64,000 bases of DNA, from contig JAQWWZ010000031.1 in the NCBI GenBank assembly GCA_029254745.1, positions 46,391-110,390 of the forward strand, written 5' to 3'. The stretch comes from Opitutales bacterium (lineage in GTDB: Bacteria; Verrucomicrobiota; Verrucomicrobiia; Opitutales; Seribacteraceae). The notes under the pieces are model-generated. The model saw only the letters and a program-made list of their open reading frames with translations, ran no database searches and was not told the DNA's origin. Numbering within the stretch: position 1 is the stretch's first letter; every line of letters starts with the position of its first letter. A program made the translations under genes and the position numbers. Of this stretch, positions 30,751 to 40,110 are shown piece after piece.

Positions 30751-31854
30751 TTAGGGTTTAACCCACTGGTCTTCACGTGCAGCCTTGGCTACTTTCAAGG
30801 CACCAATAGCAACAAAGGGTTTAAGCTCTCTTGAGGAAAGCCTTACCTCTGGATTTTCATAGTCATCATCTACCAACATCCGTTGAAGTTCTTGATCTAT
30901 ATTCCTTATACGACTTCCACCTCCTGTCAAAATTATGTTCTGCAACATGGCAAATACAGACTGGGCTGAAGCAACAGCTATGATTTCTTTGATTGAGGTA
31001 AAGATTTCTTGAAGTAATTGGTTACAGGATTCTCCTACCTGCTTGCCTATCTCAATCTTTCGTGGTTTTCCTTCTACCGGCACCTTAACTCTTGCACCCG
31101 CTTCTATTTCACCGACATAAGAGTAAGTTTCCTTGAATTTTCTTATCATTGACAAGGGAACATCCACCTCTGGGTAAGCTTCACGGATAGATTTATCTAT
31201 AGAAACATCGACCTCGTTACCAGCGTACGGAATACTAAGCAGGTCTTCCGGTTTTGGGAAATATCCCTGAACAATACAAAAATCCGTGGTACCTGCCCCA
31301 ATATCTACAAATAAAGAATTGCTCACGGGGTCTTTGTAATCGGGGTCCTCCAGCTTACTTTCATCTCTCATACCTAACGCCGCTAAAAAAGGTTCAGGAA
31401 TAAACAAAATTCCTTCAAAAGCCCCCTTCGCCGCCCTTTGCAAATTTTCTTTGGCTTCTACATCCGCAGCAGCAGGTAAACCGATCACACAATGAACCGA
31501 ATGCTTGCGCTCAGGGTCAATTTTTTCGCGAAGGTAGCACAGAAAAGAGTTGGTTGCTTCTACATCTTGAATAACGCCATCGTTTAACGGATGTACCAAA
31601 CGCAGGTGTAACTCATTAGCCAAGGCTTCATTACCGTGAAGCATCCTGGAACTGCCTGGAAGAATGCCGGCTAAAATCCCCTCTTCTGGATAGCCAACAA
31701 CCGTGGGAACCAGAATGCCCTCGCTTTCATTAGAGCTTTCTTTGCTAAGTTTTGTGAGTAGGTAAGAATTTAGGGTACCCAGATCTAGACCAATGTACAT
31801 TTTTCTTTTTTTGGGCGTGCTTCCCGCTGCTTCTTCTGTGGACTCTTCTGTCAT
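30751..31854 (-). CDS. Actin/Hsp70-fold ATPase, MamK-like bacterial actin
   Basis: Phosphate-1 YIGLDLGTLNSYLL, phosphate-2 SLFVDIGAGTTDFCIVQG, adenosine motif LQNIILTGGGSRIRNID; also VVGYPEE, LVHPLNDGVIQD and CVIGLPAAADVEAK, as in MamK-family proteins. Confidence 0.78.
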   Translation of the reverse strand: MTEESTEEAAGSTPKKRKMYIGLDLGTLNSYLLTKLSKESSNESEGILVPTVVGYPEEGILAGILPGSSRMLHGNEALANELHLRLVHPLNDGVIQDVEATNSFLCYLREKIDPERKHSVHCVIGLPAAADVEAKENLQRAAKGAFEGILFIPEPFLAALGMRDESKLEDPDYKDPVSNSLFVDIGAGTTDFCIVQGYFPKPEDLLSIPYAGNEVDVSIDKSIREAYPEVDVPLSMIRKFKETYSYVGEIEAGARVKVPVEGKPRKIEIGKQVGESCNQLLQEIFTSIKEIIAVASAQSVFAMLQNIILTGGGSRIRNIDQELQRMLVDDDYENPEVRLSSRELKPFVAIGALKVAKAAREDQWVKP

Positions 31855-31931
31855 GTTAGGTCAAAAATTTATAGGTTCTGATTAGAAATTAAAGTTTATT
31901 AATGGGGTAAAACTTGCAGGGGCAAAAAAAG

Positions 31932-32483
31932 TTAAGATTCAAATGCCAGGACTTCATCAATCATTTTCTCTATTTCATCAAATTTCAACCCCATTCCTCT
32001 TGGAGGATCAAGATTATTATCCTTTTCTGGTTCAGCTTCAATGGGAGTTTGATTTTCAGGGATAACCACTGGTTTTTTTTCAGTCGTTTGGACCTCTGTT
32101 TTTTTCGGTTTTTCCTTGGAAGAAACATGAGGAGCTAGCGAAACCTCTTCCAACAGTGACTTCATGTGTGAAACCATATTACCAAGTTCTTCTCGCATCA
32201 CCCCAGCAAGGCGAGCTTCAAAACGCCCAGCAAACAAATCAAAGGCTGTGGCCAACTCGTCTGCTCTGCCTGACTCGTCATCAAACATCTCCTTCAACTT
32301 GGCTTTTTTCTCCGCAGGCTCTAAACGACTAACCTTCGCCCAACTGACAACAAGCACTGGGATTTCTTCTTTGAGTACCTGAATAGCACCTGGTTCATCC
32401 CCCACCAATCGTCGCACGCAAGCTCTGCGGAATCCCGCCTTTAGGGCTTCTAGTGGGGAAAGGGCATTGGAGGAACTACTCAT
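31932..32483 (-). CDS. Hypothetical protein (candidate partner of the actin-like protein)
   Basis: Same strand, 77 nt upstream of the actin-like gene; helical N-domain, Lys/Glu/Pro-rich linker, short C-terminal motif GLKFDEIEKMIDEVLAFES. Confidence 0.6.
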   Translation of the reverse strand: MSSSSNALSPLEALKAGFRRACVRRLVGDEPGAIQVLKEEIPVLVVSWAKVSRLEPAEKKAKLKEMFDDESGRADELATAFDLFAGRFEARLAGVMREELGNMVSHMKSLLEEVSLAPHVSSKEKPKKTEVQTTEKKPVVIPENQTPIEAEPEKDNNLDPPRGMGLKFDEIEKMIDEVLAFES

Positions 32484-32563
32484 GTCAAAGATTTCGAATA
32501 ATCATTCCCTAGCAAGCAGACAACAAAATAGTCTTTTCAAAGAATCTAAATCGAGCTTAATTT

Positions 32564-33358
32564 TCATTTTAGTAAAGCCTCGAGCTCATTTCCCTCCACT
32601 TCAAGTTCATTTTGGAGGTAAGAAATCATATCATCCGGCATTATTGCAGAAAAACACTCTCCTCCTTCCTCCTCGAACCCAAGCCATTGACCATGCAATG
32701 CCTGCCGCTTCATGCCGAGAGATTCCATCCATTCATTTTTCCACCCCTCCTCACAAAATTTCAGATAAATATTTTCATCCGAACCATAAAGTTTCTCCCC
32801 GACTAAAGGATGCCCAATCCATTGAGCATGTGCCCGAATCTGATGTTTTCTTCCCGTGTGAGTACGCACTTTACAAAAAGTATGCTCATTTTTTGTAAGA
32901 ACCGGAATAAACTGGGTTTCCGCCTTTTTTGCCTTGTTAGTTTTTTGTTCCAAAACCCGTTGTTTTACGAACACATTACTATCAGGATCATTTCCTAAAA
33001 AATTTGAAACGGTTACCTCCTCAGTCAATACTCCTTTTATAATGGCCAAGTATCGTCGCTTGACCCGCTTTTCTTCAATCGCTTTTTGCCAGTGGCTCGC
33101 AGCTTTTCTATGTTTTGCGAATAAAACAACCCCACTAGTTTCACGATCTAAACGGCTTGCCAAATGAATGGACTCTAGTCTGAGGTACTCCTTTGCAGCC
33201 CCCACTAAACTAGACCATGGTCCATTTTTTGAAGGGTGACAAACTAACCAACCAGGTTTGTTAAGCACTAGTATATGGTCATCTTCATGAAGAATCCAAT
33301 CCTTGAATTCATCAAGCAGTACCATGGGTGCTGAGTCGGGTTCATTTAACATAATCAA
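32564..33358 (-). CDS. RluA-family pseudouridine synthase (second paralog)
   Basis: LASRLDRETSGVVLFAKH, CKVRTHTGRKHQIRAHAQWIGHPLVGEKLYG. Confidence 0.9.
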   Translation of the reverse strand: MIMLNEPDSAPMVLLDEFKDWILHEDDHILVLNKPGWLVCHPSKNGPWSSLVGAAKEYLRLESIHLASRLDRETSGVVLFAKHRKAASHWQKAIEEKRVKRRYLAIIKGVLTEEVTVSNFLGNDPDSNVFVKQRVLEQKTNKAKKAETQFIPVLTKNEHTFCKVRTHTGRKHQIRAHAQWIGHPLVGEKLYGSDENIYLKFCEEGWKNEWMESLGMKRQALHGQWLGFEEEGGECFSAIMPDDMISYLQNELEVEGNELEALLK

Positions 33359-33497
33359 CCCTCACACACCTAAACTTTTCTGCTTCAATAAAAAAAACTT
33401 AACTTTTTTTGGCGTTCCCATCATTTATGTGTAAAGTTGAGATAGTTTGTTAAAAGCAAGCAACCAAAATCATTAACCAAAATAACAATTAACGCAT

Positions 33498-33848
33498 ATG
33501 AAGAATAGTTTAATTCTCTCCGGTGTTCACTTCGAACTAAAAGAAGGTCACAAAAATCTAGTTTCTGAAAAAATGGAAAAGATTTTTAAACACGAGGAAA
33601 AAATTATTCGTGCTCGAGTTGAATTGGAACATGATACCAAATCATCCTCTCATGAAAAAGAATATGTGGCCAAAGGTCATTTAGAGATGAAAGGTACAAC
33701 CATCACAATTTCGGCCGCAAGCCATACCATCAACAAAGCTATAGACGAGCTTGTTGAAAAATTAGACCGAGGTCTTCGTCGGCGATCCCGCCTGCATCGT
33801 GTTAAAAGGAAACAAAATTCCCTGCACGAACTAAAGAACGCTGCCTGA
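33498..33848 (+). CDS. hpf: Ribosome hibernation promoting factor (short HPF/RaiA)
   Basis: SGVHFELKEGHKNLVSEKMEKIFKHEEKIIRARVELEHD...HTINKAIDELVEKLDRGLRRR. Confidence 0.85.
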   Translation: MKNSLILSGVHFELKEGHKNLVSEKMEKIFKHEEKIIRARVELEHDTKSSSHEKEYVAKGHLEMKGTTITISAASHTINKAIDELVEKLDRGLRRRSRLHRVKRKQNSLHELKNAA

Positions 33849-33871
33849 TTTCACCCCAATTTTTACTGTTG

Positions 33872-33906
33872 AAAACGCTTGGTTGCCGAACCAAGCGTTT
33901 TTTTTT
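33872..33906 (+). terminator. Rho-independent terminator after hpf
   Basis: 13-bp stem aaaacgcttggtt / aaccaagcgtttt with gccg loop followed by a T run. Confidence 0.92.
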
Positions 33907-34135
33907 ACAAAATCGTCTCGTTCTACTTATCCCAAATATCATACCTACAGGAACAGCTCCTGTACCCGCATTTTCAATATTTTAAAGAAGTCTTGCTACG
34001 GAAGGAGGCCGAGGAAATCATTATTTTATTGAGTGATTTAAAAATATAAAAGCCGAGTTATAATAATCCATTTACCCCCCTAGATCAGGGCTGTAAAATT
34101 AGATGAACACGATTACCCAAGCATTAGAGTATAGG

Positions 34136-34705
34136 TTACCCGCATACTGAAATTACCCGTTCTGCAATAACCTCAAAGGAAGCAAGCTTCCCAATTCCTT
34201 CGTACCCACAAGCAAGTTCGCCGACCACAGGTTCAATGATCTCGACTCCCCTGCCCTTCAATACAGTAATATTCTGTTGCACGGCTTCATGCTCGTACAT
34301 TTTACCATTCATCGCAGGGGCCAACATCACCGGGGCTTTGGTCGCCAAATAAATTGCACCCAATAGATCACTGGCAAAGCCGTGAGCATAGTTGCCTATC
34401 TGTTGGGCGGTTGCGGGGGCAACGAGAAAAAGATCAATCTTGTCCGCTAGTTCAATGTGCCCAGGTTGCCAGCCTTTCTCGTCCCAGAAGGAAGTAAGCA
34501 CGGGATTACGGGATAGTGTCTCCAAGGTCAACGCAGTGATAAACTTAGTGGCAGATTCGGTCATTACCACATGAACATCAGCTCCAGACTTTCTCAATTC
34601 ACCGATTAAATCCGTAGATTTATACGCAGCAATGGAACCAGAAACCCCGAGGGCAATGGTCTTACCCGAAAGTGGACCGGATGAGAATGGAGCCAAATAT
34701 GACAT
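34136..34705 (-). CDS. Phosphopantothenoylcysteine decarboxylase-like flavoprotein (CoaC domain only)
   Basis: ALGVSGSIAAYKSTDLIGELRKSGADVHVVMTESATKFI, LAPAMNGKMYEH, GELACGYEGIGKLA. Confidence 0.88.
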   Translation of the reverse strand: MSYLAPFSSGPLSGKTIALGVSGSIAAYKSTDLIGELRKSGADVHVVMTESATKFITALTLETLSRNPVLTSFWDEKGWQPGHIELADKIDLFLVAPATAQQIGNYAHGFASDLLGAIYLATKAPVMLAPAMNGKMYEHEAVQQNITVLKGRGVEIIEPVVGELACGYEGIGKLASFEVIAERVISVCG

Positions 34706-34807
34706 GACTTTTAGTAATACACGCTATACTTAAAAACATCAACCCAATGCTTAGCGAGGGTTTCCGCTTTTCATCCTCTGATGAAAAGAGTAAAGTGGAA
34801 ATATTGT

Positions 34808-36481
34808 ATGCAAAAAAGTAAGATTACTAAATACAAACCATGGGGAACCATTGACTTACCCGATCGTGAATGGCCAAACAAAACGATCGATCGAGTTCCT
34901 GATTGGTGCAGTGTGGATTTACGGGACGGGAATCAATCACTCCCAGTTCCAATGGGAGTGGATGGAAAATTAGAATTATTTACCCTTCTCTGCTCGATTG
35001 GATTTAAGCAGATCGAGATTGGGTTCCCGTCTGCTGCCCAGACAGAATTTGATTTTGCCCGAAAACTAATTGATGAAAAGCTTGTTCCTGAAGGCGTCGC
35101 CCTGCAGGTACTTACCCAAGCACGCGAACATCTTATCCAGCGCAGTTTTGAGAGCCTACATGGTGCCCAAAAAGCAATCCTCCATCTTTATAATTCAACC
35201 TCTCCACTCCAACGTCGGATAACTTTTGGGAAATCTAAAGAAGAAATTAAAACTATAGCGGTGAATGGAGTAAAAATGGTCAAAAAGTTTCTGACCGAAC
35301 TACCTGACACCGAAGTCCAGCTTGAATATTCGCCAGAAAGTTTTTCCGATACCGAAGTGGAATATTCGCTCGAAGTTTGCGAAGCAGTCATGGATGCATG
35401 GGAACCGACCGAGCAAAGCCCAATTATTCTAAATCTTCCCGCCACGGTTGAACTCTTCACTCCGAATGTACACGCCGATCAGATTGAGTGGTTTTGTCGG
35501 AACATGAAAGAGAGAAACAAGGCAATTATCAGTTTGCACACCCACAATGATCGGGGTACCGGGACGGCAGCCACTGAGCTTGGCCTACTTGCCGGGGCTG
35601 ACCGCGTGGAGGGCACTCTGTTTGGAAATGGTGAAAGGACTGGTAACCTAGATATTGTAACTGTGGCCTTGAACATGTACGCCCAAGGGTTAAACCCACA
35701 CTTAAACTTTGAAAACATTGATAAGATACGAGAAGTGTACGAGCGCACTACAGGTATGACTGTGCACGATCGCCATCCCTACGGAGGAGATTTGGTATTT
35801 ACTGCTTTTTCCGGTTCCCATCAGGATGCGATCAAAAAAGGAATGGATTTGCGTGAGAAGCAGGGTGATTGCGGTGAAACCCTGTGGCAGGTGCCCTACC
35901 TTTCTATCGATCCCCGTGACATTGGCAGAACTTATGAAGAAATCATTCGGATAAATAGCCAAAGCGGTAAAGGTGGAGTCGCTTATATATTGTCCCGTGA
36001 ATTTGGACTGGATTTACCCAAATCAATGCACCCAGAAGTAGGGATTTTGGTAAACCACAAAGCAGACTCCGAATCCCGAGAACTTACGGCCGATGAAATC
36101 TATGCTACCTTCAAGGAGGAATACTTGGAGAAAAGGAGCCCACTTGAACTTCTTTCGTATGACACAAGCAAGGAACCCGGGCAGGACGACATTTCTTGCA
36201 TCGCATCCATTCGCTTTCATGGAAAAGAGAAAAAAATCACGGGCGTTGGCAATGGACCGATCAATGCTTTTGTAAACGCTTTGGATCAAGAAGACTTAAA
36301 AGATTTTAAGCTTATTGATTACCGGCAGCATTCTATAGGTGGTGGCTCGGCCACAGAATCCGCTGCATTTGTACAGCTTCAGTCAAAGGTTGGCCGAGTT
36401 GCTTATGGGTGCGGGATAGACTCGAGTATTGAAAAGAGTGGTTTACTTGCCCTCATCAGTGCCTACAACCGAACCAGATAG
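34808..36481 (+). CDS. leuA: 2-isopropylmalate synthase
   Basis: KYKPWGTIDLPDREWPNKTIDRVPDWCSVDLRDGNQSL, SLHTHNDRGTGTAATELGLLAGADRVEGTLFGNGERTGN; ATG 34808 preferred. Confidence 0.95.
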   Translation: MQKSKITKYKPWGTIDLPDREWPNKTIDRVPDWCSVDLRDGNQSLPVPMGVDGKLELFTLLCSIGFKQIEIGFPSAAQTEFDFARKLIDEKLVPEGVALQVLTQAREHLIQRSFESLHGAQKAILHLYNSTSPLQRRITFGKSKEEIKTIAVNGVKMVKKFLTELPDTEVQLEYSPESFSDTEVEYSLEVCEAVMDAWEPTEQSPIILNLPATVELFTPNVHADQIEWFCRNMKERNKAIISLHTHNDRGTGTAATELGLLAGADRVEGTLFGNGERTGNLDIVTVALNMYAQGLNPHLNFENIDKIREVYERTTGMTVHDRHPYGGDLVFTAFSGSHQDAIKKGMDLREKQGDCGETLWQVPYLSIDPRDIGRTYEEIIRINSQSGKGGVAYILSREFGLDLPKSMHPEVGILVNHKADSESRELTADEIYATFKEEYLEKRSPLELLSYDTSKEPGQDDISCIASIRFHGKEKKITGVGNGPINAFVNALDQEDLKDFKLIDYRQHSIGGGSATESAAFVQLQSKVGRVAYGCGIDSSIEKSGLLALISAYNRTR

Positions 36482-36483
36482 CC

Positions 36484-38685
36484 TTGTCTACCAGCAAATC
36501 GAGTTCCTCCACCAGTCACCTCGAAGGGGTTCTCGAACGCATCACTTTTTACAATGAAGAAAATGGTTTTCTTATTGGTAAATTAAAAGGAAATGATAAA
36601 ACTGCAGAAATTGCAGTCGTGGGGAAAGCCCCCAAGGTCCAATGCGGAGAAACACTTGAATTACGAGGGAAATGGGTAAATCATCCGAAGCACGGCCGAC
36701 AATTTTCATTTGATTCTTTTGAGAGTAAATTACCAGCTTCTGCCTACGGCATCAGGAAATACCTGGCCAGTGGATTGATTCACGGAATTGGCAAAACCTA
36801 TGCCAATAAGATCGTGGACAAGTTTGGAGCAGACACCCTAAAAATCATCTCTGAAGAATCTGCCCGCTTACAGGAAATTGAGGGGATTGGAAAGAAGCGG
36901 ATTAAAAGCATACGGGAAGCATGGGAAGAGCAAAAAGCTGTCAGGGAAGTTATGATGTTTCTTCAAACATACGGCGTTACCGATGCCCTCTGCCTTCGAC
37001 TGGTTCGCAAATATGGCAATTCAGCCAAAACTATCCTCGAAACTGATCCCTACCGGATTATTCGAGAAGTAAAGGGCATTGGTTTTAAAACCGCTGATAA
37101 GATTGCTCTCAACCTTGGCTTGTCCAATAACGGGCCAGAAAGAATAGAGGCTGGGGTATTACATACGGTACAGGAAGCTGAGGACCAGGGACACAACCAT
37201 ATAGAAAGACGAGAATTGGTGATTCAGGCTGCCAATTTGCTTGAAGCTGATTCTAATGAAGTTGATAAACGAATTGATTGCCTGCTGCAAAGTACCAACC
37301 TTGTACCCTCAACCGAAGAATGGCTCCAGTTGCCCGCTTCTGCGCGTGCAGAGCAAACTTTAGCTCGGTGTATAACCACTCTCTCACAAACAAGATCTTC
37401 CCTACCTCCCATCCAAGAAGAAAAAGCAATTGTTTGGGCACAGGATAAGGCAGGCTTTGGCTTTGCCGAAGCTCAGATGGAGGGAATCAGGCAAGCCCTT
37501 TTGTCCAAAGTCTCGATTTTAACCGGAGGTCCGGGCACGGGAAAAACGACCATTCTCCAAGCCCTTGTGTCTATTTTAAGAGCTAAAAAGGCAAAAGTAT
37601 TACTTGCAGCACCCACTGGGCGAGCAGCCCGTCGCATGGCTGAAAGCTGTTCCTATTTCGCCCAGACTGTTCATCGCTTACTGAAGTTCGACCCAAGCCA
37701 AGGTGGCTTTACCATGAACGAAAAAAGTCCACTGATTTGTGATTTCATTATCATGGATGAAGCCAGTATGCTCGACTTAAGATTGGCTGCGGCCATGGTC
37801 CGTGCTATCCCACCTCAAGCCCACCTTCTCCTTGTTGGAGATGCGGATCAACTGCCATCGGTGGGATCTGGAAATGTCTTAAAAGATTTAATTGATTCCA
37901 AGCTGCTTACAGTAACCCGCTTAGCCGTGACCTTCCGTCAAGCAGAGGATAGTGGCATCGTTGGCCTGGCTCATGGTATTCTCAGTGGAAAAGCAAAGCC
38001 ACCCACTCCTGTTGATCATCCGAGTACCCTAAACCCTCAGCAGGATGTTCACTTTGTAAAAGCAGAAACACCTGAAGATTGTGTCTCCCATGTTTCCCTG
38101 CTTTGCCGAGAAGTTATTCCCCGCAAGTTTTCCGTGAATGTAAAAACCGATGTTCAAATCCTTGCACCTTTACATCGAGGAATTGGAGGAATTGGAAATT
38201 TGAATGATCAAATAAGAGATGCAATTAACCCCACTGGAGCCACTCAAGTCATGGGACCCTTCTTATTTCGGGAGGGAGATAAAGTCATCCAAACCCGAAA
38301 TAATTATGACAAAGATGTATTTAACGGAGATATGGGTATTATTGATTCCGTTGATACGCTCAATGGAAAGGTTGAGATTCTTTTTGAAGACCGGCGGATT
38401 ACTTATGAACGCATGGAGGTTACTGACCTGCAACCAGCCTATGCAATCTCTGTCCATAAGAGCCAGGGAAGCGAATACCCCATCGTTATATTCCCCCTGT
38501 TAAAACAGCATTTTATGATGCTTCAACGCAACCTCGTTTATACCGGTCTTACCCGGGCCAAGAAGAAAGTTATTTTTGTGGGAGATCCGGCCGCCTATGC
38601 GATGGCGATCAGGAATGATAAAACATTAATTAGGCAAACAGATCTGATTCGAAAACTAACTCTTTGCCAAGAAGCCAAAAACTAG
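36484..38685 (+). CDS. RecD2-like ATP-dependent DNA helicase
   Basis: LEGVLERITFYNEENGFLIGKLKG, tandem HhH region, Walker A LTGGPGTGKTTILQA, AISVHKSQGSEYPIVIFPL. Confidence 0.93.
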   Translation: MSTSKSSSSTSHLEGVLERITFYNEENGFLIGKLKGNDKTAEIAVVGKAPKVQCGETLELRGKWVNHPKHGRQFSFDSFESKLPASAYGIRKYLASGLIHGIGKTYANKIVDKFGADTLKIISEESARLQEIEGIGKKRIKSIREAWEEQKAVREVMMFLQTYGVTDALCLRLVRKYGNSAKTILETDPYRIIREVKGIGFKTADKIALNLGLSNNGPERIEAGVLHTVQEAEDQGHNHIERRELVIQAANLLEADSNEVDKRIDCLLQSTNLVPSTEEWLQLPASARAEQTLARCITTLSQTRSSLPPIQEEKAIVWAQDKAGFGFAEAQMEGIRQALLSKVSILTGGPGTGKTTILQALVSILRAKKAKVLLAAPTGRAARRMAESCSYFAQTVHRLLKFDPSQGGFTMNEKSPLICDFIIMDEASMLDLRLAAAMVRAIPPQAHLLLVGDADQLPSVGSGNVLKDLIDSKLLTVTRLAVTFRQAEDSGIVGLAHGILSGKAKPPTPVDHPSTLNPQQDVHFVKAETPEDCVSHVSLLCREVIPRKFSVNVKTDVQILAPLHRGIGGIGNLNDQIRDAINPTGATQVMGPFLFREGDKVIQTRNNYDKDVFNGDMGIIDSVDTLNGKVEILFEDRRITYERMEVTDLQPAYAISVHKSQGSEYPIVIFPLLKQHFMMLQRNLVYTGLTRAKKKVIFVGDPAAYAMAIRNDKTLIRQTDLIRKLTLCQEAKN

Positions 38686-38709
38686 ACGATCGCAGGATAA
38701 CTCATCATC

Positions 38710-39099
38710 TTAATCGAGGATGAGAAAAATATTGAAAGAAAGAAGTAAGTAAGCAGGCAGGACCTTGATCAAAGGGTCACGGTGAAGCTTCAAGTGCATC
38801 ATGACCGCAACAAACATAATTATAGTTAAAACAACGGCTATTGGTTTAACCACGATTGGGAAAAAATAACCGAAGAGTAACCCCACGGCTAAACTTATTT
38901 TGACAACCCTTATGACTACCACCAACCACTCAGGAAGTCCATAAGCTGCAAATTCTTCCTTCATGCTTCGGGCGTTGCCCCCCCGAAACTTCGATGCCCG
39001 ATTGTAACCTATTGTCCAAGCGTAAAGGATTCCAAACGAGATAGCTCCTTTAAACACGAAAGATGCAATGGCATCCATCGGATCGGGTTCAGTAAACAT
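38710..39099 (-). CDS. DoxX-like membrane protein
   Basis: Four hydrophobic segments; KEEFAAYGLPEWLVVVIRVVKISLAVGLLFG pattern. Confidence 0.6.
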   Translation of the reverse strand: MFTEPDPMDAIASFVFKGAISFGILYAWTIGYNRASKFRGGNARSMKEEFAAYGLPEWLVVVIRVVKISLAVGLLFGYFFPIVVKPIAVVLTIIMFVAVMMHLKLHRDPLIKVLPAYLLLSFNIFLILD

Positions 39100-39106
39100 A
39101 TTTCTC

Positions 39107-39337
39107 TTAGTTATCTAAACCGCAGCGTCCACAGTTGCTGGGTAAACCAGAACAAGCGGAGATGTCAGGGACAGATGGAGAAAACTCAGAAGTAGAGGCT
39201 GTAAAAACCGAGAGATTTTTCTCAAGATTGAAAGACCCACAGTCCGGGCAATTTATGTGACCCTGCCAGTTTGATGATCTGGCTAGGATTTCTGAGTCCT
39301 CACTACAATCACCGCAGGTGAATTCGTAAATGGGCAT
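39107..39337 (-). CDS. FmdB-type zinc-ribbon protein
   Basis: MPIYEFTCGDCSEDSEILARSS...INCPDCGS; CxxC pairs. Confidence 0.8.
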   Translation of the reverse strand: MPIYEFTCGDCSEDSEILARSSNWQGHINCPDCGSFNLEKNLSVFTASTSEFSPSVPDISACSGLPSNCGRCGLDN

Positions 39338-39342
39338 TCGGC

Positions 39343-39576
39343 TTAGTAGTTACCAAGTAATTCGACAAAGCGTAAGATCATGTAATAACATGAATAAATC
39401 ATGCCAAGGCCGAATACACCAATGATGGCCCAATCAAACAACTTTTGGGCTCCTCCACCTTCTAAAAACTTTGGTTGCTTTTCCATCGACCCAACCATAA
39501 CGATTATGTAAACCGCGATTGCAAAAATTGGCATTGTTACCATGAACCAGTCAAATTCAGAACTCATGTATCCCAT
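39343..39576 (-). CDS. Small hypothetical membrane protein
   Basis: Two TM segments; clustered with the two genes above. Confidence 0.5.
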   Translation of the reverse strand: MGYMSSEFDWFMVTMPIFAIAVYIIVMVGSMEKQPKFLEGGGAQKLFDWAIIGVFGLGMIYSCYYMILRFVELLGNY

Positions 39577-39763
39577 GATGGTAACGATCCCCTCCGAGTC
39601 AAGAAAGCGTTACTCAATTTGGAAGGATTCGGAAAAGAATTCGGGTATTTTTCCGAAATTTAGATTGTAAATCCATTATGAAAAGTAAATTTACATTTAC
39701 ACCTACATCTTGGGAGTAAAGTTTCATTCCTTATTTATTACACTCTTACACCAAGCCAAATTC

Positions 39764-40096
39764 ATGAAAACATCAGAAAAAGCCATAATCAACAACGAGA
39801 TCATCCGTCATGTCGTATGCTTTAAGTTTAAGGAAACAACAAACTTGGATCAAATTATTGAAGTTGAAAAAGAATTTTCTGCTCTGTCGCATAAAATCTC
39901 TGGTATTATTTCCTTGGAATGGGGTAAAAATAATAGCAAGGAAGGATTGCACAAAGATTTCAGCCATTGCTTTATCGTAAGCTTCGAAAGTGAGGAAGCT
40001 CGCGAGGCATACCTCCCCCACCGAGACCATCAGTTGTTTGTATCACTTTTAGAACCACTCCTGGATGATGTATTTGTGATCGACTTCACCCCCTAA
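39764..40096 (+). CDS. Dabb (stress-responsive alpha/beta barrel) domain protein
   Basis: IRHVVCFKFKETTNLDQIIEVEKEFSALSHKISGIISLEWGKNNSKEGLHKDFSHCFIVSFES...YLPHRDHQLF. Confidence 0.85.
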   Translation: MKTSEKAIINNEIIRHVVCFKFKETTNLDQIIEVEKEFSALSHKISGIISLEWGKNNSKEGLHKDFSHCFIVSFESEEAREAYLPHRDHQLFVSLLEPLLDDVFVIDFTP

Positions 40097-40110
40097 TAAT
40101 AATTTTTAAA

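Noticed and set aside
30751-31854. Calling this ORF DnaK, HscA or MreB
   Set aside because: Too short for DnaK (no substrate-binding domain or lid) and motif spacing and sequence differ from MreB; MamK-like reads better, though only a phylogeny can settle it.
33940-34135. tRNA or small RNA gene in the gap between hpf and the CoaC-like gene
   Set aside because: Only a 6-bp stem (acagga/tcctgt) was seen; no cloverleaf, no T-loop consensus.
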